A stretch of 64,000 nucleotides of DNA from Xylaria sp. FL1777 (lineage: Eukaryota; Ascomycota; Sordariomycetes; Xylariales; Xylariaceae): positions 62,001 to 126,000 of the forward strand of contig MU400607.1 in assembly GCA_022578965.1 (NCBI GenBank), in the 5' to 3' direction. The notes below the pieces were generated by a model that saw only the letters and a list, made by a program, of their open reading frames with translations, was not told where the DNA came from and did not search any database. The translations under genes and the position numbers were made by a program. Of the stretch, positions 11,955-22,823 are shown piece by piece (the first letter of the stretch is position 1; every line of letters starts with the position of its first letter).

Positions 11955-13366
11955 AATCGAGACGGTGGGATTTGGCTGTTTGGGTTGTCCCAGAGACTGA
12001 TCAAATGATTAAGCCTCTATTAGATATTCCGCGTCCTAGCCGCTTATCGCATATAGCGAGCTAGATGATGCTGGACGAGATTGGTTTTATATTGAAGCGA
12101 TTGGCGTTAGGAATAACTGCAAACACATGTTACGAACATCAAAACTGGCCTATTAGTCAGATTTTCCGAGCTGTTATAAGCATACTATCTCTGGGGCTCT
12201 GTCATACTGATAGAACTATCATATCCTGGAAAACAAGAGGCTACATCTTAGATTTAATAATTACAACATAATACTGCTGCCGAGCCGATAATACAAGGCC
12301 CAGACTTGTCGTTCTGCGCCTCATTTACATGATTTATTTGCCGGAGAATTCCTCACTCGGCAAGCTTTCCTTTACGAACTCTCCCAGTCACAGATAGCAG
12401 GATGGGTTTTTATTATCTATCTTAGGGAGGTAGAGCGATAGCAGAGTGATCTCATCTTATCACATGTCAGGGGTAGTATCAGGGGTATTGGTTGACGGTG
12501 GGTCTAGTAGTTAGTGTATTTACCTACGATAGTGTACATATACGCAGCATGTCAATCAAGTCCGTATTTTATCCCGGCAAGAGTAACGCCCTATAGGTAA
12601 TGGTAAAGTCTTCTGGCATCCAACCCGGTAATAAAATAAGAGCCATCTTCACCGCTTCTCAAAGTCTAAACGGTGTAAACATCTTCTGGGGAAATGTTCA
12701 TTGAGTGAGAGTCGATTCACCCTCACCGGCGGCTACATTCAATATATATACTGGTAAATTCTTGGTCGAACCCTTGTACATGGAGGTACTTGCCTGCCTA
12801 GGATCCCGCGGCTTAAAATGTCGTCCAATTTACATGTGGTGGTACCCCCGTTCTTGTGTATCCTTAGATCTTGGCTACCTGCTCAATCTTAGGTAGCTTG
12901 GTACTAGGCAAGTAGAGAGTTCAGCGTGACGAGCTAGTCTAGAAGTACAGCTTGTAATTATACTACCTAGGTACTTTAGGTACTTAACCAATTTTCCACC
13001 ACCACCACTTATTCACATCTTGTCTTCCATACCTACTTCTTCAAGATCGTCTGTTTCTTTCCTAGGGCTGTCCTGGTTATACCCAAAGTCCCCAGACGAA
13101 CCCCGTGTCTTATTGTAAGGTCTAAAGTTTACCCCACGATGAATTTCCCCTGAAAAGGCTTGTCACGCCAACCCCGCGATCGGATCTACACTACAATAGG
13201 TGTCCTAGTCTCCGTTCTGCAGCTCCGACACGTAATACCTCCCGCGAGCACCCATATTTATCGGGCTTGACAAGGTCTGCCCAAGATAGTTGGCTGTAAC
13301 CGCACCTCGTGTCTGTGAAATCAGAATCTGCAGATCGAATAGGAGACTCTCTTGAGGATTGGCAGT
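11955..13366. other. Intergenic: terminator side of GPI protein and EPT1 promoter
   Basis: Short frames at 12065-12271 and 12705-12896 show no homology. An exact TACCTAGGTA palindrome lies at 12964-12973 next to TACTTTAGGTACTTAA. The region 12980-13200 is pyrimidine-rich (for example TTTTCCACCACCACCACTT), which is common just upstream of fungal housekeeping genes. Confidence 0.5.
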
Positions 13367-14885
13367 ATGGCCCCAAACGGTAGTAAGAGGCCTCTCTCCA
13401 TGCCCATCTCCATACCCCCATGGCAGAAGACCGGAGCGGCATGACATACCCGAGACATGTCGTAGTCTAGACAAAGCTAACATTGTGTCCTTATCATAGG
13501 GAAGGCTGCGGCCGAATGTGTGTCCGACGACGCGCTCATTCACCTTCGATCGTACAAATACTCGGCCGTCGACAAGTCACCCGTGTCCAACTATATCCTC
13601 CGACCCTACGTACGTACCGCCTAGCACGCGCAAGTCCTAATATCGAGCGAGTACTGAACAAGTATGGTAGTGGAATGCTTTCGTCGAGCTCCTGCCGTTA
13701 TGGCTTGCGCCAAACATGGTGACCCTGCTAGGGTTCTTCTTCATTTTGGCAAACGTTGGGTTACTTGTAATAGTAATGCCGGATCTTGTTGGCCCGGTAC
13801 GACATCATTGTCATCACAACCCACGCTCTACCTGGCTACCTAGCTAACTGCTAGGTCTCAACCATCAGGGTCCGTCATGGCTATATTTGAGCTTCGCTTT
13901 CGGCCTGTTCATGTACCAAACCATGGATAACGTGGATGGAAAGCAAGCGAGACGAACGGGTACCTCGAGTGGACTGGGTGAGCTATTCGACCATGGCATC
14001 GACTCGCTGAACTGCACTTTGGCCAGCCTGCTCGAGACCGGCGCGATGGCGCTAGGAACGTCGAAGTCAGGCGTTTTCACGGCTCTGTGCCCCTGCCTTG
14101 CCATGTTCTTCTCGACATGGGAGACCTACCATACGCACACGTTATACCTGGGATATTTTAACGGTCCGACAGAGGGCATATTAATCGCATGCAGCGTCAT
14201 GGCTATCTCGGGCATATATGGACCAGGCATCTGGACCGAGCGAATAATTGATCTTGTCGGCGAGAAAAACCTGCTCGGCTATGCTCACCTCGTCGGAGAC
14301 CATTCAATCCGAGACATCTGGATCCTTGTGATCGTCAGCTCTCTGGTCTTTGGTCATATGCCATTCTGCGTTTTGAATGTAGTGAAGGCCCGTCGAAGAA
14401 ACAAGCTTCCAGTGCTCCCCGTCTTTTTCGAGTGGATCCCCATGGCGGTCTATACACTATCCATCGGCGCATGGCTGTACTCACCTTACTCGACCTTGAT
14501 GCGCGAGAACCATCTAGTGCTCTTCTGTCTAACCATGTCCTTTGTCTTTGGACGTATGACGACGAAGATGATCCTGGCCCACCTGACTCGTCAACCATTT
14601 CCATACTGGACCGTAATGTTGATCCCGCTCGTAGGCGGCGCTGTCATCGGCAACCTCCCGCGCTTCGGTCTCCCCGCCATTTCGGCCCGCTACGAGCACT
14701 ACTACCTCTGGGCCTACTTCTTCTTCGCGCTCGTTGTCTACTTCCGCTGGGCGTACCTCGTGACCACAAGTATATGCGACTTCCTCGGCATCAACTGCCT
14801 CACGATACCCCAGGAAAAGCAGGCCGAGAATAAGCGGAAAGCTCTAGAAGCAAAGAGTGCAGCGAACGGGAAGAAGACACGATGA
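13367..14885 (+). CDS. EPT1: Ethanolaminephosphotransferase (CDP-alcohol phosphotransferase)
   Basis: Four exons, 13367-13382, 13500-13609, 13671-13796 and 13869-14885, give 422 residues. The first exon is only 16 nt (MAPNG plus one base), with donor GTAAGA, a GCTAACA branch point and an ATAG acceptor. The frame is blocked upstream of 13500 by a TAA, so a spliced start is needed. The family signature D-G-x2-A-R-x8-G-x3-D-x3-D is complete at residues 107-129 (DNVDGKQARRTG ... GELFDHGID). About eight further hydrophobic segments follow, with a basic lysine-rich tail. The enzyme joins CDP-ethanolamine (or CDP-choline) to diacylglycerol in the ER membrane, the last step of the Kennedy pathway. 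Similarity is closer to the EPT1 branch ('WNAFVELLPLWLAPNMVTLL') than to the choline-specific one. It is convergent with SWP1. Confidence 0.93.
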
Positions 14886-15858
14886 ATTGAACGACATCGC
14901 TGCGCGAATCTTTCCCACACCATCTTGTGACGGGAAACTCCTTTCTCTCTAGAAATTACCTACCTTCTATTCACTGTCTACTTATGCGAGGACATGAAAA
15001 GTCTTATCGCTTCGTTCCCTAGTCGGCAGGCCCAACTTCGACGCCTCATATGTATGATAGCTAATTTGTAATGAAATTAAACCAGATGCGAGAATGAAGC
15101 AGGCAAAGAGGAGCTGCTAGATAGACGGGTGGGACAGGCAATGGGCAAACCATGCATACATACATAGAAAGGGAAACCTAGGAGAGAAAGGGATATTGGG
15201 AAGTGACAAGGTTACTTAGCCTCTTCCCAGGGAGGAAGACAAGAAAAGAGCGAAAGAAATATGAATAAAGTCAGTTGATGCTTGTAATTACGTATACTCT
15301 TATAGCGAGCAGGAGTCGAAGTAGAGGGCAGTACAGTACAGTACATAGGTGAATATCAAGGCCAGTAGGAACAGCGGAATGCAAGGAAGTCAAGAAAAGC
15401 ACATCTAGGATTTTACGTCTTAGGAATCAGGTTCGAGCGAAAGGCTGAATGGAGTAGAGGGTTACGCACGCGAGTTCACATGAAGTAGTCAGGGAGTAAG
15501 CGGCGGAGTAATAATCAAATGAGCCGAAATAGGATGCCCATATCCTGATAAAAGAGAATCAACGCCTTTTGTTTCTGGTTGTACACCTATACAGTATACC
15601 TATTTCTAGTCTATCTCACATGTCTCATGTTCATAGCACAGCGCGATGCGATGCGATGCAATATCTTTCTTACCCCCGCGAGTTTGAAAGACCGAGCGAA
15701 GAAAAATCAACGCAATAGCGATGAGATAGGTTACTAGTATCCCTTTTTATGCGCCCTTCCTCACGCCCCTCATCCAGAGGGGCAGTAATCTGCAATAGTG
15801 AGGACATTACGCATCCATTTATTTCCATTGTCATCTTATCTATTGACGATGACGAAAA
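14886..15858. other. 3' flanks of two convergent genes
   Basis: The tails of EPT1 (+) and SWP1 (-) meet here. There is no open frame of interest. Purine-rich stretches and a small GCGAT run near 15642-15660 (GCGATGCGATGCGATGCAAT) are the only structure seen. Confidence 0.55.
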
Positions 15859-17186
15859 TCACCTCTCTCCGGCAAGTCGTCGGCTCTGCACTTCGCCGAG
15901 GGCTTTGACGCCGCTTAAAAATGTGGCGGCACCGACAACACTGATGACGGGAAGGACCTGGAAGAGGGTCCAGCTTACGTAGTACAGGTAGAAGACACCC
16001 TCGAGGGCGATGAGAGAGCCGAAAAAGACGCCGTGGGCGATGGGCGCATCGCGGAGGGCGCGCTGCAGGTGGGACACGTTGGCGCCTAGGGCGAGCCACT
16101 ATTCATTGATGTTAGCTTCTCTGTTCGTCTTCGACCCAAGCTTAAACCGATTTTCCAATCATTTACACGCATCTTATCTTGAGCGATATCTAGAAAGCAC
16201 CATGTATGGATGTATACTCAGAAGTAGAAGGAAACATACGCCAACGAATAATACAGGCACCGTAGCTAGGACAGCTAGCGCGAAGAAGGCCGAGATGATC
16301 TTAGGTGGGTTCTTGGGGTCACCGCGGAAGACATGGTGGATTGGCTCACGCTTGCCGTAGCGTAGAGGCTTTTCGTAGGCGGGAGGTGTCACATTGGGGT
16401 CGGTGTTCAGCGCCACGGAGAAAACGGGTTTATTCAGTCCCTGTGACGATCCGAAGGAGGCCAGCACCACGGACGCCTTGAGGGGAGCAGTCGAGGTCGC
16501 GAGTTGAACGGGAAGGTCGGCATACTTCTAAACATAGTGAGGAGTCATTAGCTAGTTGTTATACAAGAGGGGGTGGGGTGGATTCAGGTATAGAGGTGAG
16601 CAGAGGGTCGAATATACAGGGCTGCATATCGATGAGGATTAAAGAAGGCGATGGACGGTAGTGACGTACAATGTCGACAACAGCCTTGCCGTTCTCTTTG
16701 ACCGTCAAGGGGAATGGTGCCTCGAGACCAGAGAGTTCATCCTGCAGGACAAGGAAGGCTTGATGCGGTCGCTTGCCCTTGCCGCCCTCCTTGGCCACCA
16801 AGAGAACCTTTATGCTCTCCGTGTTGCCGAGCGCGACGGGTTGGGACAATGGTTTCGTCTCGGAGAACCTAGATTGTCTATGTCAGCCAGCCCATTGGGG
16901 ATTCCGATTCAGCTGCGTCCATCGCCAAGCTCAAACGAGCAAGCGCCAGACTTTCTTCCCGTGGCATCTCTGTGCATGTGCAAGGCGGATTGGAAAACAC
17001 GACTTGGAACATAGGCAAGGGCATTCAAAAGTCGAGGCCGAGAGCAACGTACTTCTCTTTACTTCCGGTGGCCTTCTTGGCATTCACCTGGACAGTTGCA
17101 TCATCGAATCCCCAAGATGAGGCAGCCTGCGCCGCACCGGCAGCCAGGAGCACCAGGGGCGTCACGAACGAATGGAGGAATCGCAT
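15859..17186 (-). CDS. SWP1: Oligosaccharyltransferase subunit, ribophorin II / Swp1
   Basis: Four exons, 17186-17053, 16868-16670, 16527-16240 and 16098-15859, give 286 residues. Donors are GTACGT, GTACGT and GTATGT, and each junction restores the family sequence. A signal peptide (MRFLHSFVTPLVLLAAGAAQ) precedes 'ASSWGFDDATVQVNAKKAT'. The luminal part has 'VLLVAKEGGKGKRPHQAFLV' and 'PFPLTVKENGKAVVDI'. 'EKPLRYGKREPIHHVFRGDP' is the strongly conserved segment just before the first membrane helix. Two or three further helices end in SGVKALGEVQSRRLAGER. The protein is a non-catalytic subunit of the ER complex that transfers N-glycans to nascent proteins. The length is typical of filamentous fungi, which lack the long luminal repeat of mammalian RPN2. 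It is essential in yeast. Confidence 0.93.
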
Positions 17187-18479
17187 GGTGGTCGCGTGAG
17201 TGAATGAGTGTTGTTGGTGCTCTCAGTGCATCGAAGGGCTTCTTGTTGTCAGCTATCAGTGTAAGTAGGTAGGTAAGTTTTGTAGGCATGCCGTAATTAG
17301 GTAAGTACCTATGCTATGCGGTTTTGGAGATGGCGTGGCCCTTTCCGTCAATTGAACACCTGTTTGCACCTTTCCAGAGTGTGGAGAAAGAAGGAAGGTA
17401 CCCACATGAGGTCCTGTGGCTGGCTTGGCACCCATTGTGTTTTGGAACATGTACTTCGTACCTCGTACATATATATATGTACTATGTACAAGATGAGACA
17501 TCGAACCGTGCAATTATCCTCTTTTCTTTCCTTCTTTCTTTCTTTTTTTCATATTGATAAGTTCTATTCGCTGTGGGAAATGCCCTCAATACTATAGGCA
17601 GCTATAGGTCAGGTATTGCCTAGGTAGTAAATGGTGATAGCACTGCTACTATTCGGAATGGCACTTGCTGTTGGATCAAACCTTGCACCCATATCAGAGT
17701 GACAGTACCTAGGTAGGAATTCCAACTTAGCCAAATAAAATTAGCCAATGGAGAAAAGAGAGCTTATTTATATAACTACACTTATTTATATAATCATATT
17801 CTTCTGTTATATCTCGGTGTTTACAATAAAGGCTACTTTGCTACTACAGGAAGTCCAGCATTATCAAGATCTAATTTAGCTTCATCTACCATTGACAGAG
17901 AATATCATCAGTGCACCATTGTGGCCTATATGTACGGCCTGCCCCAATTATGTAAGCAAACTACTTCATGTAACTATAGGCAGTCCATGAGTTGGCTACA
18001 GATCAAGATGCGTGAAAGGGAAGGAGGCATGTGGCAGACAAGATACCTAGGTACCTATTCTGCCCATGAGAAATTGGGATGGGTTCAGAAGGTTATAAAC
18101 CTCGATATGTGCGCCCACCTTTAACAGACGTTCCCATATGCCAACCACTCATGGTTCAGCGGTAAAGTAGTCGGCAGGACAAACCCTTGTGTCAGAGGCA
18201 GGGCCATAGGCATTCAAGGGCTTTCCGGTCCAGGGATGTTGAGTATATCTTAAGCCCTGCGATTCTTTTTTGTAATTTTTAGGCCTCCAGTTCGAGTTCT
18301 GGCTACGTCGTTTGTTTCCCTTTTTACTCTTTTTTTCTGGCCTCTACAAGATGCTCAATGAATACCCTATATATGGTCATCAAGTAGCTTCACAGCAGTG
18401 TCACTGCAGCTTCCCGTCAAAGAATAGCTGCTTTGCAAAGTCTTTTGACTATCAGGATAGTGGCTTGGTTATATATATG
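17187..18479. other. Intergenic with two TACCTAGGTA palindromes and a tRNA-like trace
   Basis: The SWP1 promoter occupies the left part. Exact TACCTAGGTA copies lie at 17706-17715 and 18044-18053. Around 18150-18310 there is an A-box-like GGTTCAGCGGTA and, about 135 bp further on, a B-box-like AGTTCGAGTTC, but the arms do not pair as a tRNA. No coding region is supported. Confidence 0.45.
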
Positions 18480-19738
18480 TTACAGTTCAGATCTACGTCT
18501 GATTTCCCGTTTTTCCCCCTCGTCATGAATCACCTGGCCCATGAACTCATCTAGCTCCAGCCATTCGGCGGTGAACGCAGCGACAATTTTGGCCCAATCG
18601 TCAATGCTAGCCGCATCGAGGTGATCCACGTCGTCCTCCATGGTGTGCCACGTGGGTGGGAATGGTGTTGGGATGACATGCAGTATTGGCACGCCACGGA
18701 CCATGAATGGGACGTGATCGTCTGCGATAAAGCTACCACGTCTGAATTGTTCGGCCGCCTTGTCACTTTCCGGTAAAAAGGGGGTTTTCGGCTGCGTCGC
18801 TAATAACCCCAACTCTCGCATCCGCATCTCGATCTTCGCCATGCCTTGGTACGCCCAGTGTGTCGCGGGGAAGTACGATGGCACGTGTGGATCCGCCGCT
18901 CCTAGCAGATCTAGTAGGACGAAGAGGTTGATGGCGGCGAGTGGAGTCCCATGTGTCGATTGCTTGGGGTACATTTCTGCCTCCCACTTCTCGGCGAGGG
19001 ACCTATGATATGGATGAGCCCTCATCCCCATAGCCGTGAAGCAGTAGCATGCCTGCCGTTTTTATAATATCTGCACACGTACCTGGCGCCATATAGCGAG
19101 TCCGTCTCCGACCACGTCACCCATGCCTCCTCTCCATCGAGGAACAGTATTTGAACACCCTTCTCGTCATCCTCAAGCCCGAGCCCTGCATCACCAGATT
19201 CTTCCATGGCCTCCCATTTCTTCGTCAAGGCGGCATCAATTCCCCGCGCTACCTGCATCAGGATGGCGCATGGAGCGGCGCTGTCGGTGGCGCCGATGAA
19301 GCCCTCGGGTCTATACAGGGAATCGTAGTGCGCGACAAGCGCGAGGCGTCCGACGTCCCCGTTCCCTTTTGCCCAGGGTGGGTCGCGCGTGAGGACAAGG
19401 TTGGAAAAGGGGATATCGGCTGTGCCCGTCGCAGGCGTGCGGGACGTCGAGTTGTGCCACTCGAGACGCCATTGCGGAAGCTCGCGCGCGAAGAAGCCGG
19501 CGATGTGGCGCTGCACGGCGACAGATCCAGGAGTGCCGGGGACTCGTGGAACCAGAATCGGGGAGAGCAACGAGCCGGTGTGTGGGTTCAGGTCATCGGC
19601 GCCGCTCGGTACGTTTCGAAGGGCTGTGTCGGAGAGTTCGACGTAGGCCAGCGCCGGCGCTGCGTGCAGTGCACATATATAACCCAGGAAGCTAAGAAGG
19701 GTTCGCCATCGTGCGGGAGTCGACGCCCTGGGACCCAT
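18480..19738 (-). CDS. Glutaminyl-peptide cyclotransferase (M28 fold)
   Basis: Two exons, 19738-19083 and 19002-18480, give 392 residues. The donor is GTACGT, the acceptor CATAG, and the joined codon is AGG inside 'SLYGAR-SLAEKWEAEMYPK'. An N-terminal hydrophobic segment (residues 12-32) directs it to the secretory pathway. The zinc site matches glutaminyl cyclases: Asp152 in 'GATDSAAPC', Glu203-Glu204 in 'FLDGEEAW' (general acid/base and ligand) and His338 in 'PTPFPPTWHT'. Conserved Asp250 ('LLDLLGAADP') and Asp314 in 'ADDHVPF' are also present. The enzyme cyclises N-terminal glutamine or glutamate to pyroglutamate on secreted proteins. All catalytic residues are intact. The M28 aminopeptidase alternative is less likely because a second metal-site His is not evident. 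Confidence 0.9.
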
Positions 19739-20540
19739 TGCGGTGCGCTGTGCAAGTGAGCATTATGGTACTGGAGACGCAAGACGTTTGTTGGAATAGC
19801 TCCCGTACATACAGGGGTAGGTGTATGTAGTCAAGCGATTGTGGACAACTTGTCAATTGGGAGAGGTCTAAATAGGGATACCACGTGTGTTATGATTGGC
19901 TAGTTTCACTCTAGCGTACATGCCTCGTCATGGCACATAATTGGGGGTATACTTAGCTACCCTAGGTACCTAGTAGACAGGGGGAGGGGAGGGGGAGTGC
20001 TCAGCGAAATATTGCCAAGGCAGATATCTATATATTCAACCTCAAATTCTGGTACAACCATTCTCGCTTTCTTGAATAATACACACACTGAGAAGAAGAA
20101 AGAACAGTAAAAAGCTACAGTTATCATCGTAGAGTAATTCTTTGCCGACCTAATACTACACAGTTCCCACAGCTAGCAACATACGACGTATGTAGGAGGT
20201 AAGTATAGAAACCGCCTACCCACGACCATTCCCGCTCCCCATAGAGGCTTCTCCAGAAAGGCTCCTATACCTTACCTCTTCCTTGTGCTCTCCTCCCCGG
20301 CCATGTCTTCATTCTGAACATTACACAGAACTTAGAAAACTGATCAATCATAAATTCAGGTGAACTTGGAGGATAGAATGGAAGCAAAATAAACCTCTGC
20401 ACCGAGCATCATTCTTAGCCGCCGTATCAGAGTTCCAGTAAAGGTAGGCGGCTGCGCAGGCCGTGTGATACTCCCGATTAATCTCCACCAAAGACGATGC
20501 CCGGAGTCGAATAAAGGAAGTTGATACCCCCTACAGGCTC
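19739..20540. other. Intergenic, promoter side of the cyclotransferase gene
   Basis: No gene is supported. A near-palindrome CCTAGGTACCTAG lies at 19961-19973, followed by a purine run of G and A at about 19979-20000. The rest is unremarkable. Confidence 0.45.
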
Positions 20541-20544
20541 GATC

Positions 20545-20950
20545 CCAAGATCAATCTTCTTCAAGCATAGGAGCGACAACTAGCCAGACAACGCTATAGA
20601 AGAGGCATGGTGATCTGAAGCGGAGAGCCTTGTACGAGCTTTTGCACAAAATCAATCATGGCCGTAACATGGGTGCTTATATCGTTCAAAAGCCCGTCGT
20701 GTTCAATTTTTGGTGTCGGGGGTTCGATGGAGGCAAGTATCACTAAATGCGTAAGTATATCCCTACAGACGTGGGCAGTGAGAATCGATTCTTTTTCTCG
20801 TGGGTGAACCTAGACTACAAGTTGTCGGCAATGCCACCCCGCCTCTTCGTGGGCCGTAAGATATGGTGCCAAGTCCTTTAGTGTAGCAATGTGGCGCACG
20901 CTTACGAGAACATCAGAGAAGTAGATAGATGCGCCAGGCCTCATCCTATC
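20545..20950 (-). pseudogene. Decayed coding fragment, family unknown
   Basis: Minus-strand frames give protein-like phrases. One is 'VSVRHIATLKDLAPYLTAHE' continuing EAGWHCRQL (about 20910-20820) before a stop. Another is 'IEPPTPKIEHDGLLNDISTH' continuing VTAMIDFVQKLVQGSPLQIT (about 20730-20620), again ended by a stop. These read like an alpha-helical fungal protein, but no start, no clean splice chain and several stops are present, so it is annotated as a remnant. I do not recognise the family. It lies directly upstream of the lectin-kinase gene on the opposite strand. Confidence 0.35.
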
Positions 20951-21091
20951 ATAGAATGCCAATCGATGCGGGGGCTACAGAGCACTACTAAGGAGTGTTG
21001 GCTTGCTCTTGTAGACGAACCGGCCGACGGTGTCTTATCAATGCAAAAGGATAGAACACAAACTGGTAGTGGTACCTAAGTCTTGTAGAAG

Positions 21092-22694
21092 ATGGCTCCT
21101 GAGATACTTAGTACAACCAAGACTTATATCTTGAGTAACAATTGGTCAGGTGCCCGCCTGATTCTGGGCTCCCCCGACTCTCATGAGTTGTCTATGGTCA
21201 ACATAACGGATTGCGACACGAGTAGCCAGTGGATGTTCCGCGAGACCGGCCGGGCGGGCTATTATCGTATGCACACCGTCAAGGACGGGGTCTCCAGGGC
21301 GGTCGGCGTGTTAAATGACGAGGGCACGGCAAGCAAGCACCTGATGCTGACGGAGACAGGCACACACGAGGGGCAGTTCTGGCGCGTCGACGCTTGGGGC
21401 GACGGCTTCTATCGCTTCTCCAACTTGTTCAGCGGCGAGGACATGCATCTCGACGTCTACTTCGACACCTACGGCCCGCATCTCGCCCCGAAAAATTGCA
21501 TCGGCCAGCACTGGACGCTCGCCGTGCTCGACGCGAAGCGCGAGTCCTCAGTCATCTCCTCTGACCTCGTCCAGGACCTGCGGCTAGATACTGCTGTTGG
21601 CTACGATGGCGTCACGCAACACACGTACGCGCACTCGGAGCCGAGCGGTGGCCAGCGGGCGGTGCGCGTTACGGAGAAGTGGAAGCAGTCAAGGCTGCTG
21701 GGTCGCGGCGGCTTCGGATCTGTCTGGCTCGAGGTCTGCGTATCCGGGCCGAAGCAAGGTGAGTTCCGAGCAGTGAAGGAAATCAAAAAGCAGGAAATTT
21801 GGACCGATACAATCGATTATGGGAGAGAATTGCAGGCAGTGGCCAAGTTCTCCCATCACAAGGTAGCGTGCCTGATGTCCCTCGTATAGTGGCATTTTTA
21901 CTATTGATTACTACTGACGCGTATGGGCCTGGCTTAGTATAGTCACTGCTTTGTGCAATCGAGTGGTTGGTGGGATGATGATTCAAGTGTTTATATCGCT
22001 ATGGAGTATCTACAGCTTGGGGATCTGCAGAATTTCCTCAAAGAAGCACTCTCTGAGGACGATACGAAGCAGATAACAAATCAAATTGTAGAAGGTCTTA
22101 GTTTCATGCACGAGCAGAGATTTGCCCACCGAGATCTCAAACCGCAGGCAAGGAACCTTCTTTCAGTTTCTTATCGTTCTTCATTAATTCTAACCGTCTC
22201 AGAATATTCTAGTTCGCAGAGGTCGCCCAGAATGGTGGGTGAAGATTGCCGACTTCGGACTGAGTAAGCGTCTTGAGAGTAACACGGCGCTACGCACTCA
22301 GATCGGAACGCCAGCCTACGTAGCCCCTGAAGTTCTCGGTATCTTTACTTTGGACGACCTCAATCTCCCTCCCGGGACGATACAAGGGTATAGCATGGCT
22401 GTCGATATCTGGTCGTTAGGATTGATCGTATATCGGATGCGGACCGGCCAAGCCGCCTTCGAAGACAGTCGAGACTTGTCGCAATTTGTGGTCTTGGGAA
22501 AACCACTGTCGAAGGAGCTGCTCGCCTCTCACGGTGCATCTACTGCTTGCACTAAGTTTATCGAGAGCTGCTTAATCCCATCACCAAGTCAGCGCCCAAC
22601 GGTAGACCAACTAGTAAGCGATGCCTGGCTGAGCGCTTCCACCGAAGCCCCTTCTCTAGATTCAGTGCAGAATGAGACTCCAACTGAGGTGTGA
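21092..22694 (+). CDS. Protein kinase with N-terminal beta-trefoil (ricin-like) domain
   Basis: Three exons, 21092-21862, 21938-22147 and 22203-22694, give 490 residues. Residues about 10-145 look like a ricin-B-type beta-trefoil: 'TYILSNNWSGARLILG', repeated Q-W/F endings (SSQWMF, EGQFWRV, IGQHWTL) and a repeat spacing near 45 residues. Residues about 198-480 are a eukaryotic kinase: glycine loop 'LGRGGFGSVW' (203-212), Lys229 in 'RAVKEI', HRD at 321-323 with DLKPQN, DFG at 344-346 and 'GTPAYVAPE' (362-370). All catalytic residues are present, so it should be active. The second intron starts with GC, not GT (CAG|GCAAGG ... TCAG), and joins 'HRDLKPQ' to 'NILVRR'. No signal peptide is seen. 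The trefoil may sense a sugar or lipid, which is inference only. Confidence 0.88.
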
Positions 22695-22823
22695 GCGCTG
22701 AATAATGAATATTTTGAAGTTAGTTCCAATATAGTTCTCTTAAGCGATAGCAACGTATATCGGGTCTCAATTCTTCATAGGCGTTGAGTGATAAAGACTG
22801 ATCTCCGTAACTCGCCTGTAGTC

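Noticed and set aside
18140..18310. Possible tRNA gene or SINE (A-box GGTTCAGCGGTA, B-box AGTTCGAGTTC)
   Set aside because: The boxes are about 135 bp apart, the T-arm does not pair canonically and no acceptor stem closes. At most it is a decayed tRNA-derived repeat.
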